Source: Dryas octopetala (Eukaryota > Streptophyta > Magnoliopsida > Rosales > Rosaceae). Taken from it: a stretch of DNA of 64,000 bases. This document shows positions 23,401-32,070 of this stretch, piece by piece (position 1 is the stretch's first letter; each line of letters begins with the position of its first letter). Below the pieces are notes generated by a model, which saw only the letters and a program-made list of their open reading frames with translations, had not been told where the DNA came from and did not search any database. The stretch lies in the NCBI GenBank assembly GCA_963921425.1, contig OY992837.1:20476630-20540629 (forward strand). The letters are read 5' to 3'. The translations under genes and the position numbers were made by a program.

Positions 23401-24286
23401 ACCTCCTTAGTTGCTGACCTCCATATCCAGTCCCTGGCCGTTCGCGCAGTGGGGACTCGATCTGATCGACCCTATGCCGAAGGCGAAAGGGCAAGTCACC
23501 ATGGCCGTAGTAGCAGTCGACTACTTCACCAAGTGGGCCGAAACCGAGCCCCTAGCCACTACTAAAGCCGAACGGATGGAGACCTTCGTCTGAAAGAACA
23601 TCATATGCCGGTTCGGCATGCCGCACACCATCATTGCGGACAATGGCAAACAGTTCGACTGCAAGAAATTCAGGAGTTTTTGTTCACGTCTGAACATCAA
23701 CTTGCGCTTCACCGCTCCTTACCATCCGCAGTCGAACGGACAAGTCGAGGCCATCAACAAGATCATCAAGAAGACCCTAAAGACTAAGCTCGACAATGCT
23801 AAAGGGAATTGGCCTGAACTCTTGCCATAGGTGCTATGGTCCTACCGAACTTCCTATCACAACTCCACGAAGGAAACACCTTATGCGTTGGCATTCGGAA
23901 CTGACGTTGTCGTCCCGGTCGAAATGGGGACTCCTTCATTCCGGACCGGCACGTACAATCCCGAGACCAATGACACCGGGCTTCGGCTTGGCCTAGACAT
24001 GATCGAGGAGAGGCGAACCGACGCCAATCTCTGCCGAGCCGCTTACCAACAGAGGGTAGCCAAATACTACAACCAAAGGGTCAGACCCAGGAGCTTCGGA
24101 TTGGGCAGTCTCGTCATGAAGAAGAATCCCCTTGCCGTCAAGGAGAGCTCATTCGATCCGAACTGGACCGGGCCATACAGAATTACAGGCATAGTCAAGC
24201 CTGGCACTTATAACTTGGCCACTCTGGCTGGGAAGCCTCTCAAGCATAGCTGGAACGCTGAACACTTGAAAACTTATTACCAGTAA
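20489..24286 (+). pseudogene. pol: Retrotransposon pol: protease, RT, RNases H, integrase (broken)
   Basis: Domains in order: aspartic protease near 20510-20560 (NGGSSVNILY, where the catalytic Asp position is Asn); reverse transcriptase with MCVDFTDLNKACPKDSFPLP and YVDD at 21677-21688; RNase H around 22060-22300; a second RNase H at 22570-22800 (YVDGSSN, EAEYEALIAGL, FSDSQL); integrase with an HHCC zinc motif (23240-23370), then DYFTKWAE, IIADNGKQFD and NGQVEAINK. Breaks: a frameshift near 21800; stops TAA 21907, TAG 22297, TAA 22888; a frame disruption about 23400-23450; TGA 23591; and TAG 23828. Most stops are explained by single C-to-T or G-to-A changes (Gln or Trp codons), the pattern left by methylated-cytosine decay. 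The copy cannot make active pol. Confidence 0.92.
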
Positions 24287-24469
24287 AAATGTAGTTAGGA
24301 TCGGGGACTGTTCGACCTAACATTCGTTCCAATCAATGAAAGGATGAACACATTTTGACTCATCTTCTTCTTATTTTTCGAAGCAAACACTGGGGACTCT
24401 ACTCCTACACACTTTCAACAAAGAGGAAAGATCTAAGTGTTTCCTTCGAAAAAAAATAATAATAAACCC

Positions 24470-24753
24470 ATGTGCCGAGCCGAAGTGCCATTTTCGGCCC
24501 GATGCTCGGTACATTACAGACTCATCAGGTCTATAAACTCATGTGTCGAGCTGGCGCGCCACTTTCGGCCCGACGCTCGGCATATTACACACTCATCAGG
24601 TCTATAAACTCATGTGTCGAGCTGGCGCGCCACTTTCGGCCCGATGCTCGGCATATTACAGACTCATCAGGTCTATAAACTCCCGTGCCGAGCTGGCGCG
24701 CCACTTTCGGCCCGATGCTCGACATAGTACAGACTTATCAGGTCTATAAAAAT
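24470..24753 (+). repeat. Four tandem 71-bp repeats downstream of integrase
   Basis: Units start at about 24470, 24541, 24612 and 24683, giving an exact 71-bp period, followed by a degenerate partial unit to about 24775. Each has 'gtgYcgagc', 'ttcggcccgaYgctcg' and 'actYatcaggtctataaa'. Units 2-4 contain the palindrome GGCGCGCC. The array is non-coding and lies between integrase and the antisense gene. Internal minisatellites of this kind are known in Tat-lineage elements. Confidence 0.85.
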
Positions 24754-24759
24754 CCCTGT

Positions 24760-25287
24760 CCGAGCCGAAGCGACTTTCTACAGTCCTAACGTTCAACAGG
24801 ATATTTCTAAAAGAAAAATATACACTCCAACCAAAACTTTCATCGTGCATGCCGAGCCGATCTGAAAGTAGGCTTGAATATTTTTCTCAAAAACAAAATT
24901 CCTAAACATCTCAATGGGTATGCCGAGCCCATCTGGGATCAATGGGTTTTTAAATTCCTGCTTATCTTCGTCATGCTTATCAAGCTTATCCGAAGACAAG
25001 TTATTCATTTCATTTCATTGCGATCGGTATGCCGAGCCGATCTCAATATGCCTTTGTTTTTAGCATGAATGTTTTGTTTTTTTTTCATTATCTTTCTTAC
25101 CTATCTTTACTTGTTTTTGTCTCTAAGTTCCATGTCCAAGCCGAACTGACAACAACTTGTTTAAGAAAGAAAATACTGAATAAATTAACAAGTGGTTCAA
25201 AAACATAAATAAAATTGTTCAAACATACATCAAACCCGAGCCACACATCGGCTCGGGAATAAACAAAAACAAAAATACAAGTTGGAT
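24760..25287 (+). other. Non-coding part of element with dispersed 'tatgccgagccgatct'
   Basis: No open frame of note. The phrase 'atgccgagccgatct' or a close variant recurs at about 24849, 24920 and 25028 with irregular spacing. The segment lies 3' of both the sense pol and the antisense gene, so it may hold both termination regions. Confidence 0.45.
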
Positions 25288-27635
25288 TCAGGCGGATCGC
25301 TCGGCAGGCCTCTCCGGGATCGGCTCGATGGACTCTTCAGGCGTCTCCTCGCCGAGCTGCACCACCTCGACCCCGCCGATCTGCATCTCAGCGTTAGGAT
25401 CGGACTCGGGGATCGGAGGAATCGGGGTCGGCTCGCATTCAGGCAGCGGAGGATCCTCCGGCGTCGGCTCGGCCACTGACACGACCACCTCGGCGGTAGC
25501 TTGGTGATCGGGGGGAGGAAGGTCTTCTTGCTGACTCTCCTGGGTGTCCCCCTCGCCGAGGAAGGACACATCCCAATCCGGCCTCTTGGACCGGATCTCC
25601 TCCAGCAACTCCTTATACCCCTCGAAGTGGGCATCAGCCAGCGCCTGGACGCTCGGAAGCCCGGCCCGGCGCCGAGACTCAACCGCCCTTCGCTCGGCCT
25701 CCTCGACATCCTGTTGGAGCTGGTCGGCAAATTGCCCCAGGTCGGCAATTTTCTGCTCTGAGGTCAGAAGCTCCTTCTCGAGCAGAGCGACCTCCACCTT
25801 TTTCTCGGCCAGCTTTGACCGCAGATCCGTCGACTGCTCGCGCTCGGCCTTGACCGCCTGCTCGGCCTCGGCCAGCCTCTCCCTGAGCTCCCGGTTCCGC
25901 TCCCGAAGCCTCCCCATCTTTGCCTCGGCCTCGACAGCGGCATGGGCAGCTTCAAACTGCTTCAAGGCGAGCTGCAAAAATAACAAAAAATTATTAATCC
26001 GAACCGAGTGGATAAACATAATCCGAAGTGAAAAAGACTTACCAACATGGCTTGGCGGGATGTGCTCAAAGCTTTTTGGCTGAAGCTCGGCTCCTCCTGA
26101 CCGGCCCAGAGCCCCTCCAGCACCTTTGGCGTCATCACGCGCTTGAGGCCCGTGACGAACGGCTCGATGGAAGGGTCTACTTCCACCGTCTTCAAGGGTG
26201 CCGAGCCAGACGCTTCGGCACCGGGACCACTGGGCTCGGCCCGAGCTCTTTTCTCCACCCGGACCTCGGTCTGGGGAGCCTTCCTCTTTTCTCCTTGCCG
26301 AGCCGACCTCGGCACAGAAGGTCCGGGCTGAGTTGTCGCTGCGACAGGAACCTGGACCGGCTCGGCAGGGGCCCGCCCCGCGGCCCTCCTCTGGACGCTC
26401 CGCGCCGTCTTCTTCCTTAGGCAAGCCTCCATATCTGCCGAACTCATCCCTCTTTCCGCCCTCGGATTCCACCTGGGTACAAACCAGGAAATCCCCCTCG
26501 ACCTGATCTGGGTCTCCCCGAGCAGGAACTTTGTGGACAGGTACTCTGCTGGTGAGTCCCTGATCGCGGCGATCTGGTCCTTGAGCTCGCCCCTCAGTTT
26601 GTACTTGCCCCAACTGACTGCAAAGACGAAACCAAAAGGAGTTAGACAAAGGAAAACAATTATCACAAAACACACAATTATCTTCGGATCGGCCCCAGAC
26701 GTCCAATGCCCACCTGGAATCCTAAAGGCTCTGGGGACCCGAGCCGAGGTGGAGTTGTTCGGATCGGCGAACTCCCAATCCCCAGAGACAAAGAAGTATC
26801 TTTTCTTCCATGTCTTCTGGGAGGAGGGATTCCCACCGAAGAGTGGCCCCGAATACGCCTGGAGGTTGTAGAATCCGAGCTCGCTCTGCTTCGACCTCAG
26901 CGCGTAGTTGCAGAACAGGAGATCCTTGTCTGGCACACACTTGTGCACTTTGTGTCACAAGATGTGCATAGACAAAATTATCCTGTATACGTTTGGGTTC
27001 AGTTGGTGTGGCGCCGCGCCGATCGTCGCAAGCCAGTCCTGCAGGAAGGGGTGCAGGGGAAGCCGAACCCCGTTCTCGAACATCTCGGGGTACATTGTCA
27101 CCCATCCTTTTGGAGGTCGGCTCGGCTTCTCTCCCCCAATCGGCAACCTCGTCAGCACGGATTCGGGAACTGAGTACCTATCCCTTAAGTCCCCGAGATG
27201 ATACTCGGTCATCTCATTGGGGATCTGATCGGCCTTCCACGCCAATTCCTCGTAGAAGTCCGGGTCGATCGGACTCCCCGTCACCTGCTGAGCCGAGGTC
27301 GACGCATCGTGACCCCTGTCCCTTTCATTTGGGCCCGAGGTGAGTCTACTCGGGATGGTCGCGATCGGCTCGACGTCAAGAGGTTCCTCGCCATCACCTT
27401 CGGCCACCCCTTGTTCCCGGTCGGAACTCAACACTTCGGGGTTTTCCTGGTCCCCTCGAGCTCGGCGCTCCTCGCCTGGGTTGCGATCCAGCGCCGAGCC
27501 GACCTCGTCTAATTCTTCGGACAAACCGTCCCAACTTGCCTCGCCCGCCGGTGGGCTTCGGCTCAGCTCGGCGTCACTTTCCCCATCAAATGCCTCTCCC
27601 GAGCCGAGCCTACCACTCGAGTCAGTTGTTGACAT
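25288..27635 (-). pseudogene. Antisense spliced gene inside the retrotransposon (plant 'gypsy-type transposon' domain plus coiled coil)
   Basis: Three exons on the strand opposite gag-pol: 27635-26714, 26617-26043 and 25971-25288. Junctions are CAG|GTGGGC...TTTGCAG and TTG|GTAAGT...TTTGCAG, with matching phase and T-rich introns of 96 and 71 bases. The joined frame has 726 codons with one in-frame TGA at 26955-26957. Residues 1-180 are acidic and disordered. Residues ~181-305 (MYPEMFENGVRLPLHPF, LNPNVYRIILSMHIL, WKKRYFFVSGDWEF) match my memory of the Pfam family 'Putative gypsy type transposon' (PF04195). A basic Pro/Ala-rich stretch follows, then a long Glu/Arg/Leu coiled coil (exon 3) and a Pro/Glu-rich tail. 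A TATA box sits ~325 bases upstream. Antisense ORFs at this place are known in some Tat-lineage elements; their function is unknown. The TGA makes this copy truncated unless read through. Confidence 0.8.
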
Positions 27636-27960
27636 GACAAACACTCTTTCTCACTCTCTCTCTTACCTTTTTGGATCAAAAAGCACCTTTTCTCAAGAAC
27701 GCCAAGAACACACACCCAAAAACCCGAAAATGCAAAAACTCAAAAGTGAGGAGAATCACTTACTGGTTTTCCTCCGCCCAAGGTCTCCGCCCCCAATACC
27801 CTCGGAACCGCCTCGCCTATCACCGTACTTGGTCGGATCTGAGATCGGACTACCACTCAACTGGCGGAGAGAGAATGAGATTCGCGGGAGAGAGAGAGAT
27901 TTTGCAGAGAGAAAGCTTGAAAAAACTGAGAATGTGAGGGAGAAGAGAGAGAAAATAGCC

Positions 27961-27967
27961 ATTTATA
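27961..27967 (-). promoter_or_regulatory. TATA box of the antisense gene
   Basis: The minus strand reads GGGGTATAAATGGC, about 325 bases before the antisense ATG at 27635. The intervening sequence is rich in CT on the coding strand, as in plant 5' UTRs. This would be a promoter independent of the LTRs and pointing against the main transcript. Confidence 0.6.
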
Positions 27968-28273
27968 CCCCATGCAAATCAGATCCCAACCCTTCATTTT
28001 TGGCGCTTCAAATCCCAGATCTTGACACCTGTCAAAACGTTCAAAATACCCATAAATGATGTGACCCTTACGTTCCCCCATGCAGAAACCAAACGTCTCT
28101 TCACCTGCTCTCGAAGATATTTTGGCCAAATACAAGTCATCGTTTGCTCGGTCTTCGGGAAGACTGGCCTGCTCGGATCGGAACCCGATATCATTTCGGT
28201 TCGGATCTAACAACGTATCATTCCCCAGGGAAAGGCACACTTCAACTTCCAATCCATCACTGTCCGCTCGGAT

Positions 28274-28291
28274 CGGAAGCTGGGGGACTCC
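28274..28291 (+). other. Polypurine tract
   Basis: GGAAGCTGGGGGACTCC sits immediately before the TG of the 3' LTR at 28292. It is purine-rich but interrupted; the position is right for plus-strand priming. Confidence 0.6.
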
Positions 28292-29366
28292 TGTTTGTGG
28301 GAAAACCCACACCGATCCAAACAGCCAATCATGGCTCGACACGTGGCTGGTCAAAACCAACCCTGGAGTTGACTTTCAGTGGTCAGACTTTGACCTCCAC
28401 ATCATCACTGCTCAGCACTTCCTCCGCCAGCTCAGCTCGGGTCCCCATGCCGAGTCCTCCATGCCCGGTCCGAGCTGAACCGATGACCTTCCAGGGGATT
28501 GAGTGTTCATCTTTCCATGGTCATCCCAGCTCGGCTCGGCTCGGCGCAGAGATAATCTCCTTTCGAGTTCTGGCGCTGACCAGTTAGGGCTCGAAGGGAC
28601 CTCTATCTACTGGACCGGCTCGGTCTGGAATCCCATGTTCGATCCGACCACGCATGGGCTTCTTGTATACGCATAAGAACATGTGTTCGGGTCGGCTCGG
28701 CTCTCCGCCGCCATTCCCAGGAAGATCATGTTGGGATGAACCGCCACGCTTAAATGCACCTGACACAAATCCTCTGATAGATGGAATATCCAGCCTGCAT
28801 CCATGACCATTGGGGCAGTTTGCCTGAACCTTCCAACCTTTCATTTAATGGAGCATTTAATGCAGCATTGAGTACTGAGGAGGTGAGCAGCTGTGCATGC
28901 AACTAGTTCTGACCAAGCGCGTGGGTCTCTGGCAACCATTCATTCACATGCAGGTAACTTACTCATCAAATCTTCCTTTGCCTATATAAGGCACCATATA
29001 TGCACAAATGGGGGGATTAATCCAAAAAATCTAGCTATCAACTCCTCACCAGACAAACACTTACCAAAATTTACACTCACCCAAGAACATACCCAACTTG
29101 CTGAGAATAAACCCAGAACATTTGCCTTGTTCTTCCTATTCTCCCAAATTCATCTTTTGTTCTTCCTCACCTATCATCAAACACCATCACTGACTTCATC
29201 ATCGGAGCGTGTTTGGCTGGTACCACACCGGTCCATCTCCTTTGATCTTGTTTCTCTTACAGGAAGATCTCAATCAACATCCACGTCATCATCCGGCAAG
29301 GCTTCTGATCAGCCAGGTCACTATCTCTAAGTTGTTGCATCTACCTTACGAGAATTTGCATCAACA
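28292..29366 (+). repeat. 3' LTR of the Tat-lineage element
   Basis: 1075 bp, TG...CA, the same length as the 5' LTR. Differences from the 5' LTR are about 16 single substitutions, almost all transitions. The AGAAG target duplication follows directly (29367-29371). Confidence 0.93.
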
Positions 29367-29371
29367 AGAAG

Positions 29372-29667
29372 AAAAACGTGTTAAACTCTTACAACTCGCC
29401 TCTTTTCTATATTTCTGAAGATTGAAGATTTAAACTTAAAATTTCTCTAATATTAACAACATGAGAACTTGACGTACCATATTTCTCTTTGTATGAATCA
29501 GAAACATAATTAAATAAAGTGATATATACGTATATATTGATATAAAACATTAGAATTGATGATCTACATGAATCAATTGAATCATGAAAGAAGTGAATAC
29601 GAGAGTCAAAGAGAAATACATAAATACTCAATGTATGTATACACAGATATATATCTGCGGTAATGCT
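29372..29667. other. Short gene-free spacer
   Basis: AT-rich flank of the retrotransposon with no recognisable feature. Confidence 0.4.
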
Positions 29668-30079
29668 AGGGTGCTTCAAATTTGTGCCACAATGACATAG
29701 AATGTCATGCCAATTAAAATGTTTTTTAAGTTAAATATATATCATTATTCATTTATTACATTATTTTTGAATAAATACTATTTTAACCTTTCTTATAAAT
29801 TTACAAAAATTTAAATTATAAACTAAACAAATGAATAATGATATAAATAAATATTTATTTATTTACACCATGTGTTCCCTCTTTATTTATCATGAATAAA
29901 ATAAATAAATAAAATACACCATGTGTTCCGTCTTTATTTATCATAAATAAAATAAATAAATATATAAAATACACCATCCACCATCCACCATTCTTCCTCT
30001 TCCTCCACCATATATCATCATTCTTTCCTCCACACTCCCCCCCTCCCCCACTTCTTCCCTGCCCTTTTCTTCTTCTTCT

Positions 30080-30115
<36 letters not shown>

Positions 30116-30206
30116 ATTCATTGTAATTTCTTCAGATGAACGAAGTCATTGTAATAATTGAGCAAATTAATAGAGTAATAAGTTTCTTGTATTTTGAGGA
30201 TCTAGA

Positions 30207-30263
<57 letters not shown>

Positions 30264-30725
30264 CCTCCCTAACCCAACACCCCACTTCTACCCCAACCTT
30301 TTTTTCCCCTCCCTGCAATTACATTCAAGATATGGTTAACTGCAATTGCAATTAACACGAAAATATCAACCTCAACAAAAAAAAAAAAAAACATGAAAAA
30401 ATTAATTAAACAAAGTAAATAAGACATGATATAAAAAGATGAAATAAGCAAAATGAAAAGTTAAAATCAAGAAAAGATGAAAGGTGAATTAGGATTATGA
30501 GATTGGAAGGGTTGGGGAGAAAAAATTGAAAGAGAAAATTGGGTAAGACAAATTTGGGTAATTGGAGTCTAGAGGGATAAGATAGTTTTTCAATAAAAAT
30601 GATTTTAATCTAATATTATAAATAAATAGTGATGTGTATAATTATCAAGAAAAAAAAATGACGTGTACCATTAATTTTGGCATATCAAATTGAGACACAA
30701 ATTAAGGCACAAAAGTTGAGGCCCC
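29668..30725. mobile_element. Non-autonomous TIR element with internal (CT)n tracts
   Basis: The left end (AGGGTGCTTCAAATTTGTGCC region) and the reverse complement of the right end (GGGGCCTCAACTTTTGTGCC) are alike, and similarity continues ~150 bases inward ('atatgccaaaatta', 'atcactatttattta'). The ends also resemble the MULE at 4612-5459. No clear target duplication was found. The interior holds (CT)n microsatellites at about 30083-30113 and 30211-30260 and no gene. Confidence 0.5.
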
Positions 30726-30793
30726 AAATCTTTTCTCATTATATATAAGGTACTTATCAATGTGTTTATGTAAACTATTAACAGTATGTATGC

Positions 30794-30795
<2 letters not shown>

Positions 30796-30831
<36 letters not shown>
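30796..30831. repeat. (TA)n microsatellite
   Basis: About 17 consecutive TA units, next to the left end of the MITE that starts at 30834. Confidence 0.8.
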
Positions 30832-30833
<2 letters not shown>

Positions 30834-30834
<1 letters not shown>

Positions 30835-31210
30835 GCCCTTCAAATGAGGTATATATTATTAATTTGTGGGCTCATTTCGCATCGTAATTTGATGGTCAGA
30901 GTTGTCGAGTTTTTTTAAAGTCTCTATTCAATAATCACCCTTGCAAGAAAAGAGATAAAATCAGAACCACTAAAACATCTAATTGTAATCAATAAACGAA
31001 TATGGTGATTTCAGTAAACACTTGAAATAATGACTATTTAATCAAATTGTTAAATAATTTCTTATTGTCTAATTTTTGTAAGAATGATTTTTGCATTGAG
31101 ACTTAGAATTTAGAAAAGGCAGCTCTAATAATTAATTTACAATGTAAAATGAGTTTCACAAGTAATATATTATTATGGCTAAAATGAGGTATACCTCATT
31201 TGAAGGGACC
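30834..31210. mobile_element. MITE with CCCTTCAAATGAGGTAT ends
   Basis: The left end GGCCCTTCAAATGAGGTAT and the reverse complement of the right end, GGTCCCTTCAAATGAGGTAT, match apart from one base. The element is 377 bp and non-coding, inserted beside TA-rich sequence. The superfamily is not determined. Confidence 0.65.
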
Positions 31211-31271
31211 TATATATATGACCAAGAAATGAATTGAAGCATAGAACAATGGATGTAGATATAGACGAATT

Positions 31272-31328
<57 letters not shown>

Positions 31329-32070
31329 GTAGAGTCATCAGGCCCAAACCGCCGATGGAGGGGGTGGCGGAGTGGCATAAGCTGAATTGGGTCTTCGGTT
31401 CTTGTTTTAATTTTCTTTTATTTTCCGTTTCTGTTTTTAGCTTTTTCTTGTGTAGTGAGGGAATTTTTGAAATGAATGGCGTGTGTGTAGTGATAAATTG
31501 TTTAAAAATTAAAATAAAATAGAAATGCTGTGAGTAAGAGGTGTGAAGTGAGAAGAAAAAGAAAATACTAATTGTCCCAACACTTTTTTTCTAACTTTTA
31601 TTTCTCAATTTACATAACATCAATAGAGTTTATATATTTTTTTCCTTTTCAATTTTTTAATTTTTTTTTATAAAATTCAAAGTACAAATGCCTTATAAAT
31701 TGGAAAAGACTACTTAAAAAAAAGTATAGGGACATATAGCATGTTCGAAGAAGCAAATAGATTATATGTAGCAGCCATTAAAGATGGGATAGCTCATACT
31801 TATCAACAGATAAAAGGAGACAAAGAGAAAAAATTTAAAACAGCTGACTTTTCTTTTTGCTAACAAAATAGTTCACTTTCTTTTTCATACCGAACAGTTG
31901 ACTTTTTTTTTTTTTTTGCCCAAAGAACAGTTGACTTTGAATATGAGGATTTCTAATTTATAAATATAAAGTCCAAAGAGATATGAATGTGTCCAAGAAA
32001 AAGACATAAAAAGACATGTAATATTGACTATACGTGGTTGGCAAATATAGAATTATATTGGGGTTTTACT
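31211..32070. other. Gene-free spacer with (GA)n microsatellite
   Basis: A (GA)n tract lies at about 31274-31324; the rest is AT-rich. Nothing coding is recognised. Confidence 0.5.

Larger units (their letters stand above)
17171..29371 (+). mobile_element. Ty3/gypsy LTR retrotransposon, Tat lineage, 12.2 kb
   Basis: A complete structure: 5-bp target duplication AGAAG (17171-17175 and 29367-29371), two LTRs of equal length (17176-18250 and 28292-29366, 1075 bp each), PBS, gag, pol and a polypurine tract. The pol order is protease, RT, RNase H, a second RNase H with VDGSSN...EAEYEAL...FSDSQL, then integrase. A second RNase H is a known hallmark of the Tat lineage. A spliced gene runs antisense between integrase and the 3' LTR. 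The LTRs differ at about 16 positions by my visual comparison, almost all transitions, suggesting a fairly recent insertion (under about 1 My if a typical plant rate is assumed). Several stops and frameshifts make this copy non-autonomous. Confidence 0.93.

Noticed and set aside
24470-24775. Evenly spaced repeats that might suggest a CRISPR-like array
   Set aside because: The 71-bp units are contiguous with no unique spacers, inside a plant retrotransposon.
25501-26083. Plus-strand ORFs (86 and 179 codons) opposite the antisense gene
   Set aside because: Arg/Ser-rich mirror frames of a GC-rich coiled-coil exon; the minus-strand reading has introns in phase and recognisable domains.
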